A stretch of DNA of 36,190 nucleotides, taken from positions 1-36,190 of the forward strand of contig VYBO01000094.1 in assembly GCA_009844405.1 (NCBI GenBank). Reading direction: 5' to 3'. Position numbers and translations under genes: made by a program. The notes under the pieces are model-generated. The model was not told the origin of the DNA, searched no databases, and saw only the letters and a program-made list of their open reading frames with translations. Of this stretch, positions 24,523 to 32,777 are shown one piece after another. Source of the DNA: Acidimicrobiaceae bacterium. Lineage in GTDB: Bacteria > Actinomycetota > Acidimicrobiia > Acidimicrobiales > Aldehydirespiratoraceae. Numbering within the stretch: the first letter of the stretch is position 1; the number at the start of each line of letters is the position of its first letter.

Positions 24523-25424
24523 TCAAGGACGGCACGGCCTCCGGCCGACCAGTACTCGTCGTGGCCGGTAGTGACCACCGCCCGGCAGCCGTCGAGCGCT
24601 CCGGGGTCGCGGTCGAGGTCCCACTGCGACAGCAGCTCGGGCTCATATCCGTTGGTCTCCAGCCACCGGAACGTCAGCGCGTCGTAGCGGGCCCAGCCGG
24701 CGGCCACCGTCCACACGGAGTAGCCGTTGCTGATGGCCCAGTCCGCGGCGGGCACGCCGACCGCCGCGCCCACCGGCACCGGCGGCTGGGCCAGCCGGGG
24801 TGCGCCTACCGGCGTGCGGATCAGGCCCCGCGACCACGGCCGGTGGAAGCTCAACCGGGGCTTGAAGCTCTTCTCGCGTACCTCCAGCGGGTCGGCGGTG
24901 TGGTCGACATGCTCGTCGGAGAAGTACCCGCAGCCCCCGCCCCAGTCGTTGTACTCCTGCCAGGTGTAGGTGGCGGCCACCATGGCCAGCTTCGAGCCGC
25001 GGCCCGGCTCGGCCGCGCGGAGCACGAAGAAGGCGTCCTGGGTCGCATGTTGGCCGTCCCGCTCGGCCCGCAGCACCACGATGTAGCCGCCGGAGGCCCA
25101 GCCGGCCGGGATCTCGAAGGAGGCGCCCTGGGGCTAGCCGCAACCGACCGAGACCACGTCGCCGGGAATCGGGTAGCGGTTACCGGCCAGGCCGCCCTGC
25201 GCGAGCAACTTCTCGAAGTCGTGCCCGTCGCGCCATACCTCGAACCCCCAGGTCGCCGCAGAGGTGGAGACGTGCAGGCCGACCGCCTCGCCGGGGGCGT
25301 AGCTCGGCCGGTCGGTGTAGCCCCAGATCTCGAGCGCCTCAGGGTCGGCGCTGGGGCAGTCCGCGGTGATGCGCTCCAGCCAGGTGAGCCACTGGCCCTC
25401 CGACGATCCCCGCTCCGCGGTCAC
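24522..25424 (-). pseudogene. N,N-dimethylformamidase beta-subunit-like gene, nonsense and 3' truncated
   Basis: The frame reads IWGYTDRPSYAPGEAVGLHV, then EVWRDG, reaches CG and meets TAG at 25134-25136. The same frame continues without gap: PQGASFEIPAGWASGGYIVVL, TWQEYNDWGG, FHRPWSRG, and TGHDEYWS. This is the C-terminal-domain family named after the DMFase large subunit. TAG is one base from TGG, and a Trp fits the family there. Homology stops at about 24522, just after TGHDEYWSAGGRA, where the gene is joined tail to tail with an SDR fragment. The N-terminal limit is uncertain. Confidence 0.75.
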
Positions 25425-25461
25425 GGCTGCGACCCGGGCCTCTCGAAGCCGCCGCGGCCCA

Positions 25462-26496
25462 TTAGGGCATCACCATGACCTTGCACTGGTCGGTGGGCCT
25501 ACGCAGCGCCTCGAAGGCCTCGGGCAGGGCGTCGAGGGAGATGCGGTGCGAGATCATCGGGGTTGGGTCTATGCGCCCGGTGGCGATCATCTCCATGATG
25601 AACTCGTTGTCCGCCTTGGTATAGACGCGAGCCGTGCGAATCACCGGCTCCTTGAAGTAGCCGAGCAGATGGTCGAAGGAGTCCGGCTCCATGCACACCC
25701 CGGCGGTCACCACCCTCCCCTGGGGCCGGACCGCGGCGATGGCCGCGTTGAGCATCCCCGGTCGTCCCACCGCCTCGATCACCACGTCGGGCTCGGCTCC
25801 GGTCAACTCTGCGAAGCGGGTGGCCACGTCGATGTCGCCGCCGGCGTCGATGGTGTCGGTGGCGCCGAGTCGCAGGGCCAGCTCCCGGCGGTGCTCGACC
25901 CGCTCCGACACCACCACCCGGCGAGCGCCGAAGAACCGGGCCCAGACGGTGATGGCCTGGCCGATCGGACCGCCTCCCAGGATCAGCACCCGGTCACCGA
26001 TCTGCAGTGAGGCCTGGCGCACGCAGACCAGCCCGGTGGCCAGCGGCTCGCACAGCGCGGCCACATCCATGGAGACGCTGTCGGGAACAACCAGCAGGTC
26101 CGACAGCGACACGGTCAGGTACTCGGCGTAGGCGCCGTCGGGCTCGTCGGGGCCCAGCGCCCCGAACGTGAGCTGATCCGGACATTCCTCTGGACGGTCG
26201 AGCAGGCACTGGGGACAGCGACCGCACGACCCGAGCGGGATTGCGTACACCCGGTCGCCGACCGTCCAGTTCCCGACCGGGTCGGGGCCGATCTCGACGA
26301 TCTCGCCGGTCACCTCGTGGCCGAGCACCCCACCGCGGCGGGCCAGGTCGCCCTCAGGGGTGGTGGCGTGCAGGTCCGAGCCGCAGACCCCGCACGCCGA
26401 CACCCCGATCACCGCTTGACTAGGCCCTGGGCGCGGATCGGGGATGTCGGCGATGCGCAGCGGCTGGCCGGGTGCGTCGTAGATGGCTGCTCTCAT
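25462..26496 (-). CDS. Zinc-dependent alcohol dehydrogenase (MDR family)
   Basis: 344-aa medium-chain dehydrogenase of the sorbitol/threonine dehydrogenase type. Catalytic zinc: CGVCGSDLH, GHEVTG and a CEPLAT region. Structural zinc: C-x2-C-x2-C-x7-C in the GSCGRC segment. The cofactor loop is LGGGPIGQ followed by VSERVEHR, so NAD(P) is not decided. AAGGAG lies 10 nt before the ATG. It is last in a five-gene minus-strand operon with two VOC proteins, an Ldh-type oxidoreductase and a third VOC protein. Confidence 0.93.
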   Translation of the reverse strand: MRAAIYDAPGQPLRIADIPDPRPGPSQAVIGVSACGVCGSDLHATTPEGDLARRGGVLGHEVTGEIVEIGPDPVGNWTVGDRVYAIPLGSCGRCPQCLLDRPEECPDQLTFGALGPDEPDGAYAEYLTVSLSDLLVVPDSVSMDVAALCEPLATGLVCVRQASLQIGDRVLILGGGPIGQAITVWARFFGARRVVVSERVEHRRELALRLGATDTIDAGGDIDVATRFAELTGAEPDVVIEAVGRPGMLNAAIAAVRPQGRVVTAGVCMEPDSFDHLLGYFKEPVIRTARVYTKADNEFIMEMIATGRIDPTPMISHRISLDALPEAFEALRRPTDQCKVMVMP

Positions 26497-26536
26497 GTGG
26501 GGCAGTCTCCTTGTGGTCGTGAGGGCCGGCTCTGCA

Positions 26537-27526
26537 TCAACGGTCGCCGTGGCGGCGCACCTGCAGGGCAGTGTCGCCCCGTCGGGGGAGCACGACCGGC
26601 TCGCGGTTCCAGTCGTCCACCCAACCGTTGGCGCAGCGTCCGCTGCGGTGCGCGTCCACCATCAGATCAGCCGGTACGGGGTCCATCAGCTCGATGTGGG
26701 TGCCGTCGGCGTCGTAGAGCCAGGCGATGGTGGTGTCGTGCTCGGGGTAGTAGGCCGGCTCGCTCAGAGGCTCCACGCCCCGGTCCACGGCCCGCTGCCA
26801 GGTGCCGGCCACGTCGCCGGTGGTGAAGCAGACGTGGTCGTAGCAGCTTCCCCGCCGTTCGAACACCGGACCGTCGATCGTGTCGAAGGCGCCGCTGATG
26901 ATCTCCAGACTGAACTCGTGGCCGGCCGCGTCGAAGAACGGGTCGCTCAGCATCACCAACCCCTGGGTGCCGCCCCCCTCCAGCGGAGCGGTGAAGTCGT
27001 AGGTCTTGACCAGACCGAACTGCTCGACCCAGAAGGCCTCGGCCCGGACGAGGTCCGAGGTCACGAAGCACACGTGATGCAGGGCGAGATCCTCCCGGGG
27101 GCCGCGGGCCGGTCGGGGCACGGCCACATCGCGGTGCTCGACCAAGTCGATCATGAGCCCCTCGGGCGACCACACCCCGGCGGCGATCGCCAGGGTCACC
27201 CCGTCGATCACGAAGGGTTCCGGGGCCCAGGCCGACGCGACGCCCGCCTCCATGAGCCGGGCGTGGGCCGCCTCGACGTCGTCGCACACCAGCGCCACCC
27301 GCTCAATGCTCCAGGGCTGCCGGGCCAGGTACTCCTCGGACTCGGGCAGCAGCGGCGGTCCCTGGAACTCGAGCAGCACGTCGGTTCCGGCTCCTCCGTA
27401 GGCCACGTCGTGGCTGCCCCGGCGGTAGGTCCGCTCGGTCAGCCGGCAGCCAAGCGCCCGGTACACGCCGAAGCTGTAGTCCACGTCGGGGGTCAGGAAG
27501 CCGACATGGTCGAAGCGGAACTCCAT
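26537..27526 (-). CDS. VOC (glyoxalase/dioxygenase fold) two-domain protein
   Basis: 329 aa with two vicinal-oxygen-chelate modules. Module 1 (about 1-130) opens FRFDHVGFLTPDVDYSFG. Module 2 (about 145-290) opens LALHHVCFVTSDLVRAEAFW, and a third pair of strands begins YDHVCFTTGDVAGTW and ends HIELMDP. The His/Glu positions that bind a divalent metal are at the strand starts and at IELMD. Possible roles are extradiol dioxygenase, epimerase or lyase. The C-terminal Arg-rich tail is not part of the fold. It lies between the Ldh-type gene and the alcohol dehydrogenase. Confidence 0.82.
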   Translation of the reverse strand: MEFRFDHVGFLTPDVDYSFGVYRALGCRLTERTYRRGSHDVAYGGAGTDVLLEFQGPPLLPESEEYLARQPWSIERVALVCDDVEAAHARLMEAGVASAWAPEPFVIDGVTLAIAAGVWSPEGLMIDLVEHRDVAVPRPARGPREDLALHHVCFVTSDLVRAEAFWVEQFGLVKTYDFTAPLEGGGTQGLVMLSDPFFDAAGHEFSLEIISGAFDTIDGPVFERRGSCYDHVCFTTGDVAGTWQRAVDRGVEPLSEPAYYPEHDTTIAWLYDADGTHIELMDPVPADLMVDAHRSGRCANGWVDDWNREPVVLPRRGDTALQVRRHGDR

Positions 27527-27552
27527 CCCGGCACTTCCTAGTGGCTGCAGCT

Positions 27553-28695
27553 CTAGTCCGCGAACTCGGCTCGCAGGCTGTCGACGTCGAGGCCCACGCT
27601 CTCGACGATCTGCGCGAATGACTCCCAGTGGGCCGGAAGGGTCTCCACCGGGCCGTCCGAGTCCATGGCTCGCCAGCCCCGCTCGCCGGGCAGGAGGATC
27701 TCGTCGACTCCGGGGCGCCGCCTGGCCCCCTTCACCGCCTCCACCAGCCGGTCCGACTTGCGGCCGGCCTCATCGCCGGGCATCCAGTGGGACGGGTCGA
27801 CAACGATCACGCAGGCGCCGCCGGTCAGCGCCTCGTCACGGGGCTCCAGCCAGTAGGACGGGGGTCCCGCGATCTCGGGGCTGAGGCGGGCGCCGGGGTT
27901 GATGATCCCGGCCAGCATCTCGGTGAACAGGTTGAAGGCGTACAGGCGGGGCGAGCCGAACACCGACGGCGCCCCGCAGTCCGAGATCCGGCCGTAGTCC
28001 TCCATCTGCTTGAAGTAGGGGGCCGGGTCGTCGGTGAGCTCGCCCGTGTCCGGATCGACCAGGAACGGTCCCGGAAGCCTCCTGCCCTGGAAGTAAGCCT
28101 CGCTCAAGTCGCCGTCGTGGACCTCGATGGCCTGGATGTCGCTGACGATGGGCGGGTGCTCGCCGCCGGGCGACGCGGCCGCGAAGGGCGCCCCCGAGAG
28201 CACGTTCTCCATCCCGCCCCAGGGCGACACCAGCGGGAGGCTGTTGTTGGTGGCCATGGCCATCATGCCCTCCCGGGCGGCCATGCGGACGTATGTGCCG
28301 AAGGCGCCGGCGTCGTTGAAGTCGCGCACGAAGGCGATCGCGATGGCGTGCTCCCGGGCCTTGGCCATGGCGGCCTCGGTGGCCATGGTGATCGCCCACT
28401 GGCCCGAGGACCGACGGGCGTCGATGACCAGCCAGGACGGACCCTCCTCCACCACCTCGGGAACCGCAGTCACGTCCATGGTCCCGGTGCGGGCCATGAG
28501 CACCGGGATCTCGAACACGCCCATTCCCTGGGTGAGCTTCCCGTTGCGGTCACCGTCGGAGACGCAGCGGGCCACCACCTCGGCGTGCTCGGCCGAGAAC
28601 CCCAGTTCGCCCAGCACCCGGCGGTAGCAGTACTCCAGGAAGTCGGGATCCTCCAGGCGCATGGCATCACCCCGGGCGGGCTCGGGATCGTTCAT
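27553..28695 (-). CDS. Ldh-family oxidoreductase (malate/sulfolactate/YiaK-like), divergent active site
   Basis: 380 aa, the usual family length. These enzymes are NAD(P)H-dependent 2-oxoacid/2-hydroxyacid dehydrogenases with a fold unrelated to Rossmann. Alignment by eye with YiaK places the SHG motif at TQG (55-57) and the NH of NANHW at ND (127-128), so both conserved histidines are replaced. The GTNP motif also reads SGAP. The surrounding helices and strands (SPWGG, PAHWESFAQ) still fit. The protein may bind cofactor but use other catalytic residues, or belong to a divergent subfamily. AAGGGAG precedes the ATG at 28695, and a palindrome sits 34 bp upstream. Confidence 0.85.
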   Translation of the reverse strand: MNDPEPARGDAMRLEDPDFLEYCYRRVLGELGFSAEHAEVVARCVSDGDRNGKLTQGMGVFEIPVLMARTGTMDVTAVPEVVEEGPSWLVIDARRSSGQWAITMATEAAMAKAREHAIAIAFVRDFNDAGAFGTYVRMAAREGMMAMATNNSLPLVSPWGGMENVLSGAPFAAASPGGEHPPIVSDIQAIEVHDGDLSEAYFQGRRLPGPFLVDPDTGELTDDPAPYFKQMEDYGRISDCGAPSVFGSPRLYAFNLFTEMLAGIINPGARLSPEIAGPPSYWLEPRDEALTGGACVIVVDPSHWMPGDEAGRKSDRLVEAVKGARRRPGVDEILLPGERGWRAMDSDGPVETLPAHWESFAQIVESVGLDVDSLRAEFAD

Positions 28696-28728
28696 GGGGC
28701 TCCCTTCGTCGCGGCCCGCCTCTCCAAC

Positions 28729-28750
28729 TGTAGAAACCGGCCGTTCTACA
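28729..28750. promoter_or_regulatory. Palindromic operator upstream of the Ldh-type gene
   Basis: TGTAGAA and TTCTACA, perfect 7-bp arms around ACCGGCCG. It lies 34 bp before the Ldh-family start and overlaps the stop codon of the upstream VOC gene (28746-28748). It could be a regulator site for an internal promoter or, as RNA, a small hairpin dividing the operon. Confidence 0.5.
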
Positions 28751-29213
28751 TGTCGTCGAGCGAGTCCTGGGTGCCCACGACCGACATGAACTCGATGATG
28801 GTGCCGAACGGATCGCGGCAGTAGACGGCGGCGCCGCCGTGGTCGAAGCGGAGTGGATCGCCCATGCGGGTGCCGCCCAGCTCGACCAACCGGTCGAGGG
28901 CGGCGGGCACGTCGTCGACCTCGATGGCGAGATGGCGCAGACCCAGCTCGTGGGCGCCCCGCTCGGCGGGGTCGTCGCCAGCCCGGGTCGGGGCGTGGTA
29001 CTGCCACAGCTCGATGTAGCTGTTGGAGCCCCGCATCATCGCGCCGTCGGCTGAGGACCCGACCAGCCCCACCGCGCGGTCGACGTCGGGGTCCGGGGCC
29101 CGCCACCGGTCCCGCCCGACGACCTCCATGTCGAGCAGAGCCCCGTAGAAGGCGACCGCCGCATCGAGGTCGCAGACCACCAGCCCGGCGTGGTGGATCC
29201 CCCTGATCCTCAA
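28746..29213 (-). CDS. VOC family protein, single domain
   Basis: 155 aa, one VOC module: IHHAGLVVCDLDAAVAFYGALLDMEV at the start, LRHLAIEVDDVPAALDRLVELGG in the middle and VYCRDPFGTIIEFMSV at the end. The metal-ligand positions (His in IHHAG, His in LRHLA, Glu in IIEFM) are present, as in methylmalonyl-CoA epimerase and lactoylglutathione lyase relatives. Only one codon fits the start of the family, a TTG at 29213, one base after the stop of the upstream VOC gene, so it depends on translational coupling. The frame is open upstream but has no homology there. Confidence 0.85.
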   Translation of the reverse strand: MRIRGIHHAGLVVCDLDAAVAFYGALLDMEVVGRDRWRAPDPDVDRAVGLVGSSADGAMMRGSNSYIELWQYHAPTRAGDDPAERGAHELGLRHLAIEVDDVPAALDRLVELGGTRMGDPLRFDHGGAAVYCRDPFGTIIEFMSVVGTQDSLDDM

Positions 29214-29214
29214 G

Positions 29215-30087
29215 TCAGGCGGCCAGACGCTCGCGCACCTGTACGAGGTTGCCGCTGGGCTCGCGCAGGTAGCCGGTGCGGGCCCCGATGCGGTCGTCGT
29301 GCGCGGGGACGGCAACCTCTCCGAAGCCGGCGGCCACCGCGTCCCGCCAGGCCGCGTCCACGTCGCCGGCCTGGTAGAGGATCGTGGAGATCACCGGGCC
29401 GTGACGCTCCATCAGGGCGTGCTCTGCCTCGGTGCTCGGGGTGGCCAGCACGTTCAGGCACTGGCGGCCCTCGTAGGTGTGGTCGGCCAGGTACGCCAGC
29501 CCGTCGTTGGCGCTGCGGGCGTCGAGGATGATCCGCTGGCCCAGCACGCCGGTGTACCACTCGACCTGGCTGTCGAGGTCCCGGCACAGTTGCACCACGC
29601 CCAAGGTCTGCAGGCCGGGAAGCCCCACCGGGCGGAACTCCACGTCGGGGGTCTTGAACTCGCCCGGATACGACATGACCTCCACCCAGCGGCCCTCGGG
29701 GTCGATGGCCACGAAGCCGTGGTAAGTGTCGCCGAACTCCTCGTAGGGCATGGCCACGGCGGCGCCGTTGGACTGGAGGTGGTCGACGGTGTCGTAGGCG
29801 CTGGGAACGATCCAGCAGATGTGGTTGATGCCCGAGCCGTGCTCGGCGAACCAGTTGCGCTCGTACTCGAACTGGTAGGGCGGCGACTCCAACTGCATCT
29901 GGAAGGGGGCGCCGCAGGCCAGGAAGGTGTAGTCCACGCCCCCCTCGCCGGTGTGGTGCAGGTCTGGGATCCCCTCCCAGTAGTAGGCCGGGATGGCGTG
30001 GTACCAGCGCAGCCAGTTCCACATGGCGTCGCGCGGGTGCTTCTCGAAGATGCACAGGTGGTGAAGCTGGTATGTCGGCACGGTCAT
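29215..30087 (-). CDS. VOC two-domain protein
   Basis: 290 aa. Module 1 (about 5-140) opens YQLHHLCIFEK and carries two inserts rich in Trp and Tyr (MWNWLRWYHAIPAYYWEG), then INHICWIVP and GRWVEVMSY. Module 2 (about 160-285) opens TLGVVQLCRDLDSQVEWYTGVLG and ends GNLVQVRE. The aromatic insert points to a hydrophobic substrate. GGAGAA precedes the ATG at 30087; the longer frame to 30222 lacks homology. First gene of the minus-strand operon, divergent from the XRE-ImmA gene. Confidence 0.82.
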   Translation of the reverse strand: MTVPTYQLHHLCIFEKHPRDAMWNWLRWYHAIPAYYWEGIPDLHHTGEGGVDYTFLACGAPFQMQLESPPYQFEYERNWFAEHGSGINHICWIVPSAYDTVDHLQSNGAAVAMPYEEFGDTYHGFVAIDPEGRWVEVMSYPGEFKTPDVEFRPVGLPGLQTLGVVQLCRDLDSQVEWYTGVLGQRIILDARSANDGLAYLADHTYEGRQCLNVLATPSTEAEHALMERHGPVISTILYQAGDVDAAWRDAVAAGFGEVAVPAHDDRIGARTGYLREPSGNLVQVRERLAA

Positions 30088-30235
30088 TGGCTTCTCCGGG
30101 CTGATCGCGTCCACGGTCCGAGAATCGGAGCAACGATAGGCGGCAATCCGCAGCGGAGAGAACGCAGGGCGGAGATTGGGAGCGACTGCCCTGCCGCCGT
30201 ACCTTGATGCGCTGTGTGCCATATTCGCACGATGC

Positions 30236-30241
30236 TACAGT
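30236..30241 (+). promoter_or_regulatory. Putative -10 box of a leaderless transcript
   Basis: TACAGT lies 8 nt before the ATG of the XRE-ImmA gene, with no Shine-Dalgarno sequence. The rest of the 30088-30249 gap shows no coding sequence or convincing operator. Confidence 0.35.
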
Positions 30242-30249
30242 CTGGTGCT

Positions 30250-31338
30250 ATGGAGCTGAGCAGCCGGATCGCGGAGGCGCGCGAACTCGCTGGGTTGACA
30301 CAAGAGCAGGTGTCCGCCGCGACGGGGCTCGGCCGGACCGTGATCGCGAAAATTGAAGCTGGCACCAGGAGACTCGCCGCGACCGAACTCGTGGTGTTCG
30401 CCGAAGTCCTCGACCGGCCCGTGGACTGGTTCTTCCGCGTGTCTCCCCCAGCGGTCGTGAGTCGACGGTCAGACCCAGCCGTCGGAGGGCAGTCGAGGGC
30501 GCTCGACTCGCGGGTCGAGCGGATCGCTCGCGACATCGACTTCCTGCTTGACGAGGGCGAGCTCCCACAGGTCACGAGGACCATGTTGGATCCTCCATCG
30601 AGCGTTGAGGCCTCCGAGGATGCCGCTGCTGAGTTGCGCGGCAGGCTCGGCGTGGAGGAGGGGCCGCTCCTCGGCCTCCAACGATGCGCGGAGCGCGCCG
30701 GGCTGTTCGCGTTCTCGCTCGACCTCGGCGACGGGGGTGGCGATGCCGCGTATGTGGCGGTCGGTGATGCTGGTGTGGCAGTCATCAACGGTGCGCTCGA
30801 GCCAGGGAGGCGCCGCTTCAATCTCGCTCACGAGCTCGGTCATCATGTGTTCCAGGACGCGTACGCGCCGGAGGTAGGGCTCTCTCCACAGGATGACAAC
30901 GAGAGACTGATCAACGCCTTCGCGATCCATCTGCTCCTGCCCCGGCGTGACACAGAATTGGTGGCGTCAGAGTTCGAGCGTGATCTTCGTCTAGCAGCGG
31001 TCGCTGCAGCCGTGCGCTTTCGGCTGAGTTGGACCGCCGTGTGCGCCCAGCTACGGAACGTCGGTGTCATCGATGCCGGGACTCGCGAGGATCTTGCAAA
31101 TCACCCGCCCTCTCGGGCGGACTTTATCGAACTGGGGGAGCGCTGGGTTGCCGAACTCGACCCGCCGTGCGTCCCTCCGCTCTACGGGCGACGGGTTCTC
31201 GCCGCTTACCGGCGTGGGAAGCTCACCGAGGCGCGCGCCGCGGAACTCCTGTGGGGCACCGTCAATCGTTGGGAACTCCCCGCACAAGACGAGGTGCCGC
31301 TCGAGGCATGGAGGCGCGAGTTCGAGCCGCTCGCGTGA
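30250..31338 (+). CDS. XRE helix-turn-helix and ImmA/IrrE metallopeptidase, probable antitoxin
   Basis: 362 aa. Residues about 3-60 are an XRE/Cro helix-turn-helix (LAGLTQEQVSAATGLGRTVIAKIEAGTR). A linker follows, and residues about 150-270 are an ImmA/IrrE zinc peptidase with HELGHH at 194-199. A C-terminal region (about 285-360) contains WVAELDPPCVPPLYGRRVL. Proteins of this build act as antitoxins or as regulators whose repressor is cut on signal. The gene ends in a TGA overlapping a GTG, so a toxin gene was once directly coupled; a PIN-like gene follows after a 74-bp duplication. The ATG at 30250 opens the HTH domain; an upstream frame to 30214 lacks homology. Confidence 0.9.
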   Translation: MELSSRIAEARELAGLTQEQVSAATGLGRTVIAKIEAGTRRLAATELVVFAEVLDRPVDWFFRVSPPAVVSRRSDPAVGGQSRALDSRVERIARDIDFLLDEGELPQVTRTMLDPPSSVEASEDAAAELRGRLGVEEGPLLGLQRCAERAGLFAFSLDLGDGGGDAAYVAVGDAGVAVINGALEPGRRRFNLAHELGHHVFQDAYAPEVGLSPQDDNERLINAFAIHLLLPRRDTELVASEFERDLRLAAVAAAVRFRLSWTAVCAQLRNVGVIDAGTREDLANHPPSRADFIELGERWVAELDPPCVPPLYGRRVLAAYRRGKLTEARAAELLWGTVNRWELPAQDEVPLEAWRREFEPLA

Positions 31339-31438
31339 ACCCATCGCTGATCTTCGACTCTACGCACGATGTGGGTTGCTGCCTCGTCGCGTTTCATGTG
31401 GGGCTCGCGTGAACCCATCGCTGATCTTCGACTCTACG
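31329..31438 (+). repeat. 74-bp tandem duplication with 36-bp perfect direct repeats
   Basis: The 36 nt at 31329-31364 recur exactly at 31403-31438. Both copies contain the GTGA overlap of the antitoxin stop and toxin start, and the first ten toxin codons. The 38 nt between the copies are unique in the window. Confidence 0.95.
31335..31412 (+). CDS. 25-codon leader ORF formed by the duplication
   Basis: From the first GTG (31335) the frame reads NPSLIFDST, the authentic toxin start, then HDVGCCLVAFHVGLA and a TGA at 31410-31412. That TGA overlaps the second GTG (31409), so the antitoxin-to-toxin GTGA coupling is repeated. A ribosome finishing the antitoxin could make the 25-residue peptide, then restart on the toxin. 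Whether it is translated is unproven. Confidence 0.55.
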   Translation: MNPSLIFDSTHDVGCCLVAFHVGLA

Positions 31439-31807
31439 TGTTTGAGCCATTTCGCCCGCGCCGGAAGGCTGCCGGCACTCGAGTCGCTCGTCGATCCGTT
31501 TCGATGCATTGCGCCAGTCGAGGTACGAATCGAGATTCGTGCCGGCACTGCGGCGATACCGGCTCTCGCCGACGTACTGACCGCGGGCTGGCTGGAGTCG
31601 GTTGAACTCTCGGAGACACGCGAACTCTCCGCCTTCGCTCGCTACAAGACGCTGCTGGGCGGCGGTTCGAGGGAGAACACCGGTGAGGCAGCCGTACTGG
31701 CGTGGGCGGGCGTCCATGGGGACGTGGCGATCATCGACGAACGCGCCGCGAGCCGCATAGCACAACGGGACGGCATCACCCTTGAGAGTGCGCTCAGCTT
31801 ACTTGCC
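31409..31807 (+). pseudogene. PIN-like toxin, C-terminus replaced
   Basis: 133 codons of a PIN-domain ribonuclease-like protein: IFDSTCLSHFARAGRL with the first acidic residue, EVRIEI, the ARYKTLLGGGSRENTGEAAVLAWA segment with the central acidic pair, and VAIIDERAASRIA with the third acid. The final helices expected after SLLA are gone. In frame, the sequence passes at about 31808 into a GmrSD-like nuclease. Partner of the XRE-ImmA gene upstream, as in many type II toxin-antitoxin pairs. The GTG at 31409 is the start restored by the duplication. Confidence 0.75.
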
Positions 31808-32777
31808 ACACAAGCCCGACGGCTCGCATGGCCAGGCCCAGCCAGTGACGCGCCGGGCGTGTCGTGCAAGCGCAAGGACATACTGCGGCTGAGCCTCGAC
31901 GAGTACCAGAAGTGGGCCGACGCCGCCGAGGAGGGCTTCGACTGGGCAGCAACCTTTCTCGCCCAAGAGGGCATCTTCACCGCGTCCGACGTCCCGTATC
32001 GCACTCAACTCGTTCCTCTCGCCGCGATCCGGGCAACGATCGGCGACGAGATCGACAATCTCGGCATCTTCAACCGGATCCGCCAGTGGTACTGGAGCGG
32101 CGTTCTCGGCGAACTGTACGGCGGTGCCATCGAGACCCGCTTCGCCCCGCGACCTGGAGCAAGTCGTCGAGTGGGTGACCGACGACAGGCCGCCTCCGGG
32201 CACGGTGAGCGCGGCGAGCTTCAACTCTTCTCGGCTGCTGACGCTGCGAACCCGGAACTCGGCCGCTTACAAGGGCATCTACGCCCTGCTGATGCGCGAA
32301 GGGTGCCTGGACTGGCAGAAGCACAAGCCCATCACGCTCGCGTCGTTCTTCGACTACCGGATCGACATCCACCACATCTTCCCCAAGGCGTGGTGCACCA
32401 AGGCCGAGAACGATGTCGACCCTGCCCGGCGCGAGAGCATCGTCAACAAGACCGCCATCTCCTTCGACACCAACCGCAGCATCGGTGGGAGACCGCCGAG
32501 TGAGTACCTCCCGACCCTTCAGAAAAAGGCCAGTGTCAGCGCTGAACGTCTCGATGGCATCCTTGAGAGCCACCGGATCGATCCGGTGGCTCTGAGGAAC
32601 GACGACTTCGACGCGTTCTTCGATGACCGCAAGCGGCGCATCCTCGATCTAATTGGCCTCGCCATGCGTAAGCCGGCGATCGCCGACGATGAGCATGCCG
32701 AGCGGGAGATGGACCTCTTCGAGGACGAGCCTGAGGAGCTCGAAGATCTCCCCGACATGCTTGACACCGATGACTGA
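31808..32777 (+). pseudogene. GmrSD-like DUF262/DUF1524 nuclease, C-terminal half with frameshift
   Basis: From GVSCKRKD (31856) the sequence follows the C-terminal half of the DUF262/DUF1524 family: DEYQKWADAAEEGF, FNRIRQWYWSGVLGELYGGAIETRFA. A run of four C (32145-32148) with one base too many shifts the frame; the next frame continues RDLEQVVEWV, LRTRNSAAYKGIYALLM, the HNH-type IDIHHIFPKAWC, and IVNKTAISFDTNRSIGG to TGA at 32775. The N-terminal DUF262 (NTPase-like) half is missing. Related GmrSD enzymes cut modified DNA. As read, translation gives a 364-aa PIN-nuclease fusion ending at 32503 without the HHIFP motif. Confidence 0.85.

Noticed and set aside
24561..25478. Long plus-strand frame opposite the dimethylformamidase-like remnant
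   Set aside because: Composition of an antisense shadow; the minus strand carries family motifs across the TAG.
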